From: Patescibacteria group bacterium
GTDB taxonomy: Bacteria > Patescibacteriota > Gracilibacteria > UM-FILTER-43-11
Direction: 5' to 3'
DNA length: 60,334 nt
NCBI GenBank assembly: GCA_018813295.1
Contig: JAHJBZ010000013.1
Location: 1 to 60,334 of the forward strand
Part shown: piece by piece, positions 1-8,109 of the stretch
How positions within the stretch are numbered: the stretch's first letter is position 1
Layout: the number at the start of each line of letters is the position of its first letter
Position numbers and translations under genes: made by a program
Notes under the pieces: model-generated
What the model was told of the DNA's origin: nothing
Database searches by the model: none
The model's input: only the letters and a program-made list of their open reading frames with translations

Positions 1-475
1 CGGATGTACAGCATGCATCACATTCTGCTTTTACTGCTGCTGTTGTGTTTACGTAGCAAATAAAGCCTGCTTTTGGGTGTTTCTTGCGCAGATCTCTGAC
101 GTCTTTTGCTGTAAGTGATTCGGAAAGAGAACAACCCGCAATTGCTGGTACCACCACTTTCTTTTTTGGGTTAAGAATTTTTGCTGTTTCAGCCATAAAA
201 TGCACACTGCAAAAAACAATAATATCCGCACTTGTTTCCATCGCCTGTTTACTAAGCCCATATGAGTCACCAACAAAATCCGCAACCCCATACATAATAT
301 CCGGAGTCTGGTAAGAGTGTGCGAGTATTATTGCGTTTTTATCTTTTTTTAATTTGTTGATTTCAAGGGTAATTGGCGCGATATCTTCACATGCTTTTTC
401 CGTCCAGCCTACTTTTTGCAGTTTTTTAAATAAGCGGGAGGTTTCGCTTTTGATTTCTGTAGGTGAAAACTTCAT
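1..475 (-). CDS. nadA: Quinolinate synthase NadA (3' end beyond window)
   Basis: This is the N-terminal 158 residues of quinolinate synthase, the 4Fe-4S enzyme that condenses iminoaspartate with dihydroxyacetone phosphate in de novo NAD synthesis. The ATG is at 475-473 and the frame is open to the window edge. Family motifs seen are [40 protein letters not shown] and [11 protein letters not shown]...CCTS. Cys115 in AGCS fits the first cluster ligand; the other two ligands should lie beyond the edge. No nadB or nadC is visible. The start is clear because the protein begins just before the typical N-terminal helix. The identification is secure; completeness cannot be judged. Confidence 0.93.
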   Translation of the reverse strand, partial: MKFSPTEIKSETSRLFKKLQKVGWTEKACEDIAPITLEINKLKKDKNAIILAHSYQTPDIMYGVADFVGDSYGLSKQAMETSADIIVFCSVHFMAETAKILNPKKKVVVPAIAGCSLSESLTAKDVRDLRKKHPKAGFICYVNTTAAVKAECDACCTS

Positions 476-525
476 AACAAAAATTTGTTACCTTGAGTTT
501 CGGGAACTTTGACTAAAAAATCAAG

Positions 526-864
526 TTAAAGTTGGGCTCCTACATCTCTTCGTGTGCCTTCTATTTGATCTACTAACTCAATCGCTCGTTGTACTGAAAT
601 AACTTCAAAACCATCAAGTCCAGTGTAAGAATTATCTTCACTTGCTTCGGTTCTACCCTTAAATGTAGCAAATGCTATATTCCTACCATTAGTTGCTCTC
701 CGCATTAAATCTCTAAAAAGACCTATATGACTCAAGCTTATTTCTAATGGATCAAGGTTTAATTCAGCTGAACCCATTTCATAAGGTTTGCCATCTATAT
801 CTACTGTTTTTAATCCATCGATGTCTGGATTTTCGGGAGGAGATAAATAAGTTAATTTAGTCAT
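526..864 (-). CDS. Hypothetical protein, 112 aa
   Basis: I do not recognise this small soluble, acidic protein. It has no signal peptide or membrane segment. It starts at ATG 864 and ends 50 bases before nadA, in the same orientation as nadA and the next upstream gene (889-1473), so the three may be co-transcribed. The coding call rests on good codon structure and co-directional packing. Small acidic proteins of this style recur in the window (15635, 36016, 59506, 59855). Confidence 0.6.
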   Translation of the reverse strand: MTKLTYLSPPENPDIDGLKTVDIDGKPYEMGSAELNLDPLEISLSHIGLFRDLMRRATNGRNIAFATFKGRTEASEDNSYTGLDGFEVISVQRAIELVDQIEGTRRDVGAQL

Positions 865-888
865 GTTTTTGGAGGGTTAGTTTATTAA

Positions 889-1473
889 TTATTGATCACT
901 TTCTCTAAGTTGTCGCATTTGTTCTCTGTCGCTGATAAAACCTGCTACAAGATCATCTAATTCGTCGGTACCGATTGACTCTCGCGGGCTTTCAAGATCT
1001 ATTTTTTGTATTCTTTGTCTATTTTCTATGGTTCTTTCAACTATTTCCAATGCTATTTCGGGGTCCAGTACTTCCATATTATTTCCGTCTTCATCATGTA
1101 TCGCAAATAAATACTGCATGTTCTCCCTTTTTTCTAAATCCTCTTTGCGTCTTTGGAGTTTTGCAATCTCTTCTGCTTTTTGTCGTTTAATTTCTCTTAC
1201 TACTATTTCACGTGTAACAGATGAAAGTTCGTCTTTTTGCATTAATATTTTTACAATCAGGTTTCTTATTCTCCCAAGAGTTTCAAGGTCCGAATCTGCA
1301 TCTTTTTCGGGCATTCTCAAACTTGCTGATCTGGGAAGCATTTTGTAATGGCTTCCTCCAAAAACAATTTCTTCGGAATCGGTCCCATCCATAATATCTG
1401 ATGCGTCGATTGGCGCGATGGGGGTGATTCTTTTGTGTCCGGATTCTGATTTAAATACGAATTCTTTGTTCAT
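889..1473 (-). CDS. Hypothetical coiled-coil protein, 194 aa
   Basis: This is an unrecognised soluble, highly charged protein. Residues about 85-120 are rich in Lys, Glu and Arg and predict a helical or coiled-coil stretch (EIKRQKAEEIAKLQRRKEDLEKRE region). No enzyme motif, signal peptide or membrane segment is visible. It lies 24 bases upstream of the 112-aa protein and probably forms a unit with it. Overlapping plus-strand frames here are shadows. Confidence 0.62.
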   Translation of the reverse strand: MNKEFVFKSESGHKRITPIAPIDASDIMDGTDSEEIVFGGSHYKMLPRSASLRMPEKDADSDLETLGRIRNLIVKILMQKDELSSVTREIVVREIKRQKAEEIAKLQRRKEDLEKRENMQYLFAIHDEDGNNMEVLDPEIALEIVERTIENRQRIQKIDLESPRESIGTDELDDLVAGFISDREQMRQLRESDQ

Positions 1474-1530
1474 AAAAGGGCAACTTTATTAAAAGGTGTA
1501 TTATTTTAATATATTTACTTATTTTCGTCA

Positions 1531-1562
1531 AATAAAAAGGCGAGGATTATAATTTTCGCCTT
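1531..1562 (-). terminator. Intrinsic terminator of the carbamoyltransferase gene
   Basis: Read on the minus strand, a 7-bp stem AAGGCGA/TCGCCTT closes a 12-base AT-rich loop and is followed by a T-rich run (complement of 1531-1538). It lies just after the stop codon of the gene ending at 1579, as expected for a Rho-independent terminator. Confidence 0.6.
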
Positions 1563-1578
1563 CGGGATTTGGTGAAGG

Positions 1579-2529
1579 TTATAAACCTTTTTCCAGTAAC
1601 CACAAGATCATTGCTTTTTGCATATGCATGCGGTTTTCGGCCTGGTCGAAAATAACTGAATTTGGATGATCAACGGCATTACGGGAGATTTCGTAGTCGA
1701 TATGACATCCCATACAATGCATAATTCTTGCTTGCGGGGCATATGAGTCAATTAATTTCGCATTAATTTGGTAAGGTGTGTAGGTCTCAATTCTTTCTTT
1801 GTATTGTTTCTCAAATTCAGGAAGGACTTTTCCATCTTTGAAATATTCCATATCCATCCATGCATCTGTATGCACATAATCTGCATCTTTTAAAGCTTCT
1901 TCTAAATCCAATGTTCTTTTGACCAGCCCGGTTGATTCAGCCTCTTTGTTGAGCTCAGGATCAACACTTGGTTCATTAATGCCTGGAGCTGCGATTGTAA
2001 ATTGAATTCCAAGCTTAGTGCAAACAAGCATCAGAGTATTCATTACGTTGTTTTCTATCCCTAACCAGACAACTTTTTTTATATTTTCTACCCCACCGGA
2101 ATGCTCAATCATGGTTAACATGTCGCTCATTGCCTGACATGGATGATATTTTTCACTACAGGCATCAATAACAGGTATTTGGTTTGCGGATGCTGCAGTC
2201 ATTACATCTTCTGCTTTTTTTGCACGGAACATAAGAATCTGTCCGTAGCGCATGATGGCCTTAATCTCATCTATGAATTCTGTACCGATCGAAAGTTGTG
2301 TTGTTCTTGCGTCTAAAAAAATCGCATGACCGCCAAGTTCTGTCATCCCAGCCTCGAAGGATAGGCGAGTTCGGGTCGAAGTTTTTTGGAATAACATTAT
2401 GAGTGTCTGGTTTGGCAGCAGATTAGTTATTTCACCTGCGTTTCTTTTGGCTTTAAGCTTTATGGCCATGTCGAGCATTTCTAAAATGTCCTCTTTTGAT
2501 TGCTCTTTGAGGGAAATGATGTGTCTCAT
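1579..2529 (-). CDS. Ornithine carbamoyltransferase family protein
   Basis: This 316-aa protein is a carbamoyltransferase of the OTC type, expected to make citrulline from ornithine and carbamoyl phosphate. The carbamoyl-phosphate motif STRTRLSFE (residues about 51-59), the FRA motif and HPCQAMSD (about 129) are intact. The amino-acid-binding half is unusual: the usual SMG loop reads TDAWMDMEYF and the usual HCLPA motif reads HCMGCH. These positions determine the second substrate, so an ornithine substrate is likely but not certain. It is divergent from argH (2662), which supports arginine or citrulline metabolism; no argG is in the window. ATG at 2529, full length. Confidence 0.82.
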   Translation of the reverse strand: MRHIISLKEQSKEDILEMLDMAIKLKAKRNAGEITNLLPNQTLIMLFQKTSTRTRLSFEAGMTELGGHAIFLDARTTQLSIGTEFIDEIKAIMRYGQILMFRAKKAEDVMTAASANQIPVIDACSEKYHPCQAMSDMLTMIEHSGGVENIKKVVWLGIENNVMNTLMLVCTKLGIQFTIAAPGINEPSVDPELNKEAESTGLVKRTLDLEEALKDADYVHTDAWMDMEYFKDGKVLPEFEKQYKERIETYTPYQINAKLIDSYAPQARIMHCMGCHIDYEISRNAVDHPNSVIFDQAENRMHMQKAMILWLLEKGL

Positions 2530-2599
2530 GATAGTTGGAGTTAGGAGCTTTTTTAAAGATACATTACTTATTAAATTCTTTCAAATTTTGGATCTAAAC

Positions 2600-2629
2600 T
2601 TGAACCTATACCTATATATAAACTATAGT
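2600..2629 (+). promoter_or_regulatory. Putative argH promoter
   Basis: TTGAAC at 2600-2605 and TATAGT at 2624-2629 are separated by 18 bases. They lie 33 bases upstream of the argH ATG in the divergent argH/carbamoyltransferase gap. Assigned by pattern only. Confidence 0.4.
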
Positions 2630-2661
2630 ATGTTAAGGAATTTATAATTAAAAATATTATT

Positions 2662-4011
2662 ATGCCTAAAAAAGCCACCAAGAAAGACAAAACTATAAAA
2701 AAGAAAATTTGGTTTAAAAATAAGGTTGTTCAGCTTAATAAAACCGTTGAGGAATACAATGCAGGTGAGGATATTATCTATGATCAGGATATGATTCCGG
2801 ATGATGTTTGGTGCAGTCGATGTTATGCCAGGCTTCTTGCCCGTCATAAACTTATCACCAAAAAAGAACTCAAAGATCTTGAAAAGGGACTCGATGAAAT
2901 ACTGGAATTGTATGCAAAAGGTAAATTTGTTTTGAAATTGGAGGATGAAGACAGTCATACAAAAATCGAAGACTATCTAATTAATAAATTAGGGGATACC
3001 GGCAAGAAAATTCATACCGGCCGCTCTAGCAATGACCAGGTTCTTGTAATGATGAGGTGGTTTTTAATGAGAAAGGCAAAAGAGCTTAGAAAAAGAGTGT
3101 TTAGGTTAGCTCTTCAGTGCATCAAATTTGCTAAAAAGCATGAAATGGTACCGATGCCTGGTTATACCCACATGCAAAAGGCTATGCCTACCAGTGTTGG
3201 AACGTGGATGGGATCTTTTGCGGAAAGTTTGATGGATGATGTGACACTACTCAACACAATTACCGATGGAATTGTTGACCAAAATCCACTTGGTTCCGGT
3301 GCGGGGTACGGTTCACCTTTTGATTTTGATCGCGATTGGCTCAGTAAAGAAATTGGATTTAAACGAACTCAGAATAATGTAATTTATTGCCAAAATTCCA
3401 GAGGTAAGATCGAAGGTTTGGTTCTTGAGGCTTGCTGTCAGATTATGCTTACGCTTAATAAGCTTGCTTCTGACCTCCTATTTTTTACAACTCAAGAATT
3501 CCAATTCTTTAACATCGATGACAGCATTGCAACCGGTTCTTCCATTATGCCGCAAAAGAAAAATCTTGATGCCGCAGAACTCATTCGCGCTCGCGCGGCT
3601 ACTGTTGTTGCGTGCAGAAGTGAGATGACAACAAACATCCTACACAAAATTTCCGGTTATCATCGCGATGGGCAGGAGATTAAAAGACCTCTGTTCCTCG
3701 GCCTTAAATATACCGAGATGTCACTCGAAACCATGGGGGCAATAATTCAAAACATCAAACCTAATAAAAAAGTGTTGGTTAAATCGATGCTTGATTGTCC
3801 GGGGCTTTTTGCAGCTCATAAATCTTTTGAAAAAGTAAAAGAGGGAATGACATTCAGAGATGCTTATCGCGAAGTCGGATCCAATATTCAGAATATCAAA
3901 GTTACCGAAGCTGATATTAATAAATATCTCAAGATGTCTACGCATCAAGGGGGAACTGGGAATTTGCAGTTGGATAAAATTGAAAGGCAGATTAGGAAGT
4001 TGATGAAATAA
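2662..4011 (+). CDS. argH: Argininosuccinate lyase
   Basis: This 449-aa enzyme of the fumarase/aspartase superfamily splits argininosuccinate to arginine and fumarate. Diagnostic segments are TGRSSNDQV (residues about 114-122), MPGYTHMQKAMPTS (about 158-171) and the signature loop GSSIMPQKKNLDAAE (about 294-308) with the catalytic Ser. Length matches the family (450-470). The N-terminus carries a Lys-rich extension of about 15 residues. It is divergent from the carbamoyltransferase at 1579-2529. No argininosuccinate synthase is in view, so the pathway must be completed elsewhere. Confidence 0.95.
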   Translation: MPKKATKKDKTIKKKIWFKNKVVQLNKTVEEYNAGEDIIYDQDMIPDDVWCSRCYARLLARHKLITKKELKDLEKGLDEILELYAKGKFVLKLEDEDSHTKIEDYLINKLGDTGKKIHTGRSSNDQVLVMMRWFLMRKAKELRKRVFRLALQCIKFAKKHEMVPMPGYTHMQKAMPTSVGTWMGSFAESLMDDVTLLNTITDGIVDQNPLGSGAGYGSPFDFDRDWLSKEIGFKRTQNNVIYCQNSRGKIEGLVLEACCQIMLTLNKLASDLLFFTTQEFQFFNIDDSIATGSSIMPQKKNLDAAELIRARAATVVACRSEMTTNILHKISGYHRDGQEIKRPLFLGLKYTEMSLETMGAIIQNIKPNKKVLVKSMLDCPGLFAAHKSFEKVKEGMTFRDAYREVGSNIQNIKVTEADINKYLKMSTHQGGTGNLQLDKIERQIRKLMK

Positions 4012-4018
4012 AATTTAT

Positions 4019-4080
4019 TTAACATTTATCATTTAACATTTATCATTTTTTAATTCGTAATTCGTAATTTTTAATTAATT
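4019..4080. repeat. AT-rich micro-repeat spacer
   Basis: The argH-amidohydrolase gap consists of short near-repeats: AACATTTATCATTT twice, then AATTCGTAATTCGTAATT. Comparable heptamer-like spacers occur at 5602-5666, 8110-8207, 50114-50175, 53395-53460 and 57373-57442. Confidence 0.6.
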
Positions 4081-5052
4081 ATGGAAAAGTGGGACTTGTT
4101 ATCATTGCTCAGACAGAAAATTACTGAGAAAGGTGGGCCTGTTTGTTGTCATGCACATTTTGATAAAGCTTATGTTATAACTCCGGAGACACTTGAAATG
4201 ACATTGGATAGTATGGAAGTTAAGTGGGATCTTTGGAAAAAAATTAAGGAGGGGTATACGCATGAAAATTTAGTTCAGAGGATGTGTATTAGTGCGGAGA
4301 ATATGATCAAACAGGGTTCCGATATCGTCCGAACAAATATTGATGTGGATAATACCGTTGGAATGATGTGTGTTGAGGCTGCTCTGGAAGTTAAGGAGAA
4401 ATATAAAGATAAAATCAATATTCAAATCTGTTCGCAGGTGCTCGAAGGTGCCATGAATCCGGAGGCGCAACAGTGGATTGAGAAAGCTGCACCTTATGTT
4501 GATGTGCTCGGTGGTCTTCCTTCCCGCGATCGTCCAAACCAAGGTGAGCATCTTGATTATATTTTTGAGATGGCAAAAAAACATGGAAAAACTGTTGATG
4601 TACACATTGATCAAAACAACGATCCGGATGAAAAAGATACTGAATTACTTGCAAAAAAAGTTATTGAGCACGGTATGCAGGGGAAAGTGAATGCAATCCA
4701 CTGTTGCTCACTCTCTGCGCAAGAGGATGATTATATGATGGAAGTTATCAAGCTTATTAAAGAGGCTGATATGCCTGTGGTTGTATGTCCAAGGTCTATG
4801 ATCGATGGAGTGCAGCTTCGAAATAAAACAGCACCCGTTCACAATTCTCTTGCACCTGTCCCGCAACTAGTTGAGGGGGGAGTGAGTGTTGCACTTGGTG
4901 TTGATAATGTGCACGACTACTTTTGTCCGTTTATAGATGGAGATATATTCACCGAACTTGTTTTTTTATTGGAGAATTGTCGTTATTATGATGTTGAGGT
5001 GCTCTCTGATATTGCAACGGTGAACGGAAGAAGGATTCTTGAAGCGATTTAG
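4081..5052 (+). CDS. Cytosine-deaminase-like metal-dependent amidohydrolase
   Basis: This 323-aa protein is an amidohydrolase-superfamily TIM barrel closest in pattern to CodA/AtzC-type deaminases. Candidate metal ligands are the N-terminal HAHFDKAY (residues about 22-29), VHIDQN (about 175), the HCCS motif (about 203) and the late Asp in LGVDNVHDYFCPF (about 279). Cytosine deaminases are usually about 400 aa; this one is shorter, with both ends trimmed. It is co-directional with argH. Substrate is not determinable from sequence; hydrolysis of a cyclic amidine or aminopyrimidine is inferred. Confidence 0.75.
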   Translation: MEKWDLLSLLRQKITEKGGPVCCHAHFDKAYVITPETLEMTLDSMEVKWDLWKKIKEGYTHENLVQRMCISAENMIKQGSDIVRTNIDVDNTVGMMCVEAALEVKEKYKDKINIQICSQVLEGAMNPEAQQWIEKAAPYVDVLGGLPSRDRPNQGEHLDYIFEMAKKHGKTVDVHIDQNNDPDEKDTELLAKKVIEHGMQGKVNAIHCCSLSAQEDDYMMEVIKLIKEADMPVVVCPRSMIDGVQLRNKTAPVHNSLAPVPQLVEGGVSVALGVDNVHDYFCPFIDGDIFTELVFLLENCRYYDVEVLSDIATVNGRRILEAI

Positions 5053-5076
5053 TTGGTTTGTGTAAATGCGAATGAG

Positions 5077-5134
5077 TTGCATTTGCACTTGAATTGCATT
5101 TGCACTTGAATTGCATTTGCATCACAGTTGCATT
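5077..5134. promoter_or_regulatory. Tandem 17-bp operator-like array upstream of fur/zur
   Basis: TTGCATTTGCACTTGAA occurs at 5077-5093 and 5094-5110. A degenerate third copy lies at 5111-5127 and a fourth partial start at 5128. Each unit contains the imperfect inverted repeat TTGCATTTGCA. The array lies 35-90 bases ahead of a Fur-family regulator followed by a ZIP transporter, so autoregulation by a metal-sensing repressor is inferred. Confidence 0.55.
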
Positions 5135-5169
5135 ATTATTTGTGCAACCTTATTTAATTATATTTTTTC

Positions 5170-5601
5170 ATGACTAAAGATTTAGAAAAACAATTAGAAA
5201 AGAAGGGGGTATATTTTACCCACCTTGTAAAAGAGCTGATCACAACTCTAGTTAAAGCAAAAAGACCTTTATCTATCGAAGAAATACTGGCTAAATTTAA
5301 TAGGAAAAAATTCAATCCACACCACTCTTCTTTATATCGACAGCTTTTCAGGTTATCAGCTTTAGATATGGTTGAGGAATCCTTATTTTCCGACGGAATA
5401 AAACGTTATTGTTTTATTTATGAAAGAAATCATCATCATCATTTTGAATGTAACAAATGTGGTTATCTTGAAAATGTTCCAATGAAAAAGTGTGAGGATA
5501 TTACGATTAAGGTATCAAAAAAACTAAAAAAAGTTGGTCATACAATAACCTCACATTCATTTACCCTAAAAGGTCTTTGTTCAAAATGTACTTGTATTTA
5601 A
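5170..5601 (+). CDS. Fur/Zur-family metalloregulator
   Basis: This 143-aa winged-helix repressor has an N-terminal DNA-binding domain (residues 1-85, with LSIEEILAKF and HSSLYRQLFRL helices) and a C-terminal metal-binding dimerisation domain. The latter shows HHHHFECNKCG (about 90-100) and a closing CSKC (about 138-141), two CxxC pairs forming the structural zinc site. Length matches Fur/Zur. The neighbouring ZIP transporter (5667) favours a zinc-uptake role, i.e. Zur-like, but Fur cannot be excluded. The repeat array at 5077-5134 is a likely operator. Confidence 0.88.
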   Translation: MTKDLEKQLEKKGVYFTHLVKELITTLVKAKRPLSIEEILAKFNRKKFNPHHSSLYRQLFRLSALDMVEESLFSDGIKRYCFIYERNHHHHFECNKCGYLENVPMKKCEDITIKVSKKLKKVGHTITSHSFTLKGLCSKCTCI

Positions 5602-5666
5602 TTCAAAATTAGAAAATTGTAAAATTAATCTTGAATCTTGAATCTTTAATTTTTAATTTAATAATT

Positions 5667-6491
5667 ATGTCCCAAGTTTGGCTCTATACACTCGTTAGTG
5701 TTCTAATCGTAAGTCTGGTTTCTCTGGTAGGTATTTTGATTGTTATTTTAAAACAAAAAAGTGTAAAAAAGTTTTTACTCTTTATGGTTTCTTTCGCTGC
5801 TGGTGCAATGCTTGGTGATGTCTTTGTTCATTTGCTTCCGGAGCTTATTGATGGCGGGCATTTTAATCTTATGACATCGGTTTATATTTTGTGTGGAATT
5901 CTCCTTTTCTTTGTACTCGAAAAAATCATTCATTGGAGGCATTGCCATCATGCTGCAGTAAAAGATCACATCCACCCTTTGGCTTTTATGAATTTAGTGG
6001 GTGATGCAGTTCATAATTTTATAGATGGTATCCTTATTGCAGGTAGTTTTATGTTGAGTATCCCAGTAGGTATTGCAACAACCGTAGCGGTGATTTTGCA
6101 TGAAATACCACAAGAAATGGGGGATTTTGGTGTGCTTTTACATTCAGGTATGAAAGCCAAGAAGGCGTTAATGTTTAATTTTCTCACTGCATTGACCGCT
6201 GTTCTTGGTGCTTTGGTTATTTTGGGACTCGGCATCGATGATCATGATGTTGTACAGGTGATAATTCCTTTTACCATTGGTGGTTTTTTATATATAGCGA
6301 ATGCTGACCTGATTCCAGAGCTTCATAAAGATGTAAAAGTCAAAAATTCCGTAATCCAATTAATTAGCTTTTTGATTGGAGTGGCTATTATGTTTTTGCT
6401 TTTATTCCTACCTACCCATGGTCATGACAGCAACATAGATGGTGGTGATATTATTGGTGAACATAACAGTGTGATTGAGGAGGTACATTGA
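5667..6491 (+). CDS. ZIP-family metal transporter
   Basis: This 274-aa inner-membrane protein belongs to the ZIP (ZupT-like) family that imports zinc and other divalent metals. About seven to eight membrane segments are evident. The TM4/TM5 signature pair HNFIDG and HEIPQEMGD provides the metal path. The loop HWRHCHHAAVKDHIH (residues about 102-116) is a His-rich cytosolic metal loop, and the C-terminal tail is also acidic and His-bearing. I chose ATG 5667 over an upstream TTG because the protein then begins with its first membrane helix. It follows the Fur-type gene by 65 bases and ends in TGA, showing that TGA is a stop here. Confidence 0.9.
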   Translation: MSQVWLYTLVSVLIVSLVSLVGILIVILKQKSVKKFLLFMVSFAAGAMLGDVFVHLLPELIDGGHFNLMTSVYILCGILLFFVLEKIIHWRHCHHAAVKDHIHPLAFMNLVGDAVHNFIDGILIAGSFMLSIPVGIATTVAVILHEIPQEMGDFGVLLHSGMKAKKALMFNFLTALTAVLGALVILGLGIDDHDVVQVIIPFTIGGFLYIANADLIPELHKDVKVKNSVIQLISFLIGVAIMFLLLFLPTHGHDSNIDGGDIIGEHNSVIEEVH

Positions 6492-6531
6492 AAGCAAATG
6501 ATATCTTCTAAAGGTTTATGTTATGGATAGC

Positions 6532-7614
6532 TTATTTATGTATATTCACTTTTTTTAGGATAAGATAGGCAGCGGTTATGGATGTAATTGGAATAAGTAA
6601 TATTATGGATGCTGCTCCAATAAATATGCGAGCTAATTCTAGTGCCACAAAATCGTAATTTAAAAATTCATGTATATTGTTGAATTTTGCCAGCGTCATT
6701 AGAACCAAGAAAGGGAAAGATGCAGCCAGATAAGCAAGCAATAGAGTGTTAATCATGCTTCCCAATATATCTTTACCTACACCCATTCCCAGTTTATATG
6801 TTTTTGAGAAAGTCAATTCCGGGTGTTCCTTCATACCTTCAAAAATTGCGGAACAAATAGTAACAGCAACATCAATTAATGCTCCTACGGCACCTAAAAA
6901 TAGTGAAACAATCAAAATCTGATGAATATTAACATCAGGGAATTGGATTAGTAGTATTCTGAACTCTTCTGAAGGGGTATGTCCAATCTGTATTACAGCG
7001 GTAAATAAATAAGTCAGGATAAAACCAATAACATAACCAATATTAACGGCAATAATAGCGCTCGCACTTTTTTTATTAAAGCCATGAATTAAAGGTATGG
7101 TTAAAATCGTTATTAAAAGAACGTATATAATTCCTGCTAAAATTACCGAAGTGCCAATCTGAACTGCATTCAGAATAATTGTGTAGAAAAAGAATAAGGA
7201 AATTACTACGCTTATTATTGAATAGAAACCTTTTTTACGGGCAATAAAAATCGCCAGAATACAAAACAGTACAAAAGCAAGAAGCAGGCCGTCAAAATGG
7301 TAATAATCAGCTATGTCATATTGAGTTTTGCCATCTTCTAATTCACTGATGTACACGCTTACCATATCTCCTGTTTTATAATCATCATGAATATAAAAAT
7401 CACTCAATTCTGTTCTGATTATTCTATTTTCTTCATCTAAAAGCTGTACATAGAAATTTTCATCATTAATTTGAACTATTTTTCCTTTTGTAAATTGATT
7501 CTGATTAAGGTTTTCATTTATTTGTGATTGAGTAGCAGATATTCTTGAAAATTGAAAAACTATTAACATTGCTATTAACCAAAATATTCCATATGTAATA
7601 TAAATTTTTTTCAT
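6532..7614 (-). CDS. YibE/F-like multi-TM membrane protein
   Basis: This 360-aa protein matches the YibE/F family pattern: an N-terminal TM anchor, a small extracytoplasmic beta domain (residues about 30-105) and then seven to eight membrane helices. The conserved core GAVGALIDVAVTICSA (about 241-256) and the later GKDILGSMINTLLLAY (about 281-296) are present. Function of the family is not established; a transport or permease role is assumed. It is the last gene of a minus-strand unit with DUF134 (9 bases upstream) and DUF5320. Confidence 0.85.
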   Translation of the reverse strand: MKKIYITYGIFWLIAMLIVFQFSRISATQSQINENLNQNQFTKGKIVQINDENFYVQLLDEENRIIRTELSDFYIHDDYKTGDMVSVYISELEDGKTQYDIADYYHFDGLLLAFVLFCILAIFIARKKGFYSIISVVISLFFFYTIILNAVQIGTSVILAGIIYVLLITILTIPLIHGFNKKSASAIIAVNIGYVIGFILTYLFTAVIQIGHTPSEEFRILLIQFPDVNIHQILIVSLFLGAVGALIDVAVTICSAIFEGMKEHPELTFSKTYKLGMGVGKDILGSMINTLLLAYLAASFPFLVLMTLAKFNNIHEFLNYDFVALELARIFIGAASIILLIPITSITAAYLILKKVNIHK

Positions 7615-7623
7615 TTTGGATGA

Positions 7624-7905
7624 TTAAATGGTTATATTTGTAATTTTAATCGCTTTTCCTTTGATTAAGGCTTCTGCAATTTTTTTGTTTGCGGAAGTAA
7701 GAGTGCGTTGGAAAGTACTTTGAGAGATTTTCATTTTTTTAGCACAGGTGTGCTGGTCTAATCCTTCAATATTTTTAAGGCGGATAGCTTCTATTTCATC
7801 ATGCTCAAGATTTACCTCTTCTAAGGATTGCAACGGAATGCCACGAGGCTTAAAATAATTTACCTCTGGCTTAAAACGAACACAGCGATTTTTTCTTGGC
7901 CTCAT
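7624..7905 (-). CDS. DUF134 (UPF0251) HTH DNA-binding protein
   Basis: This 93-aa protein starts MRPRKNRCVRF and has the DUF134 arrangement: a basic start, the EEVNLEHDEIEAIRL segment (residues about 29-43) and a sigma-4-like helix-turn-helix with DQHTCAKKMKISQSTFQRTL (about 51-70). DUF134 proteins are presumed transcription regulators, often beside DUF5320 and Fe-S or NifX-like genes. Its ATG overlaps the stop codon of the upstream DUF5320 gene as TAATG, implying translational coupling. Confidence 0.88.
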   Translation of the reverse strand: MRPRKNRCVRFKPEVNYFKPRGIPLQSLEEVNLEHDEIEAIRLKNIEGLDQHTCAKKMKISQSTFQRTLTSANKKIAEALIKGKAIKITNITI

Positions 7906-8063
7906 TATTTTTCTTTATTAGAAGATTCTGAATTAAAACGTCTTCCTAGGTTGCGTCCTCTGCCTCGGTTGCAGCCACGAGGGGCATTTGGATTACAAGG
8001 CCCCATTCCTCTACCTGTCATAGGACCTTTACCTTCTGGTCCTGTTTTATCAAAATTTGGCAT
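7905..8063 (-). CDS. DUF5320 small Gly/Arg-rich protein, 52 aa
   Basis: This short gene starts at ATG 8063 and its TAA overlaps the DUF134 start by one base. The protein begins MPNFDKTGPEGKGPMTGRG and continues with Cys, Gly and Arg-rich sequence (GMGPC, RGCNRGRGRN). The GPxGxGPMTGRGxGxC pattern is typical of DUF5320 proteins, which commonly accompany DUF134. A plus-strand frame over this interval is a shadow. Function is unknown; a metal or Fe-S related role is only suggested by family context. Confidence 0.82.
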   Translation of the reverse strand: MPNFDKTGPEGKGPMTGRGMGPCNPNAPRGCNRGRGRNLGRRFNSESSNKEK

Positions 8064-8088
8064 AATATTAAAGTTAAAATATAAGTCA

Positions 8089-8108
8089 TTATGAATATAT
8101 ATTCATAA
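8089..8108. promoter_or_regulatory. 20-bp perfect palindrome, operator candidate
   Basis: TTATGAATAT followed by its exact reverse complement ATATTCATAA lies 26 bases upstream of the DUF5320 start, in the divergent gap to iscS. A symmetric operator for a dimeric regulator (possibly the DUF134 product) is inferred. Confidence 0.45.
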
Positions 8109-8109
8109 C

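Noticed and set aside
49-291. 80-residue minus-strand frame at the left edge
   Set aside because: It is out of frame with the open NadA reading frame on the same strand, which carries clear family motifs, so it is a shadow.
7828-8094. 88-residue plus-strand frame over DUF5320
   Set aside because: The minus strand encodes a recognisable DUF5320 protein coupled to DUF134; the plus frame is its shadow.
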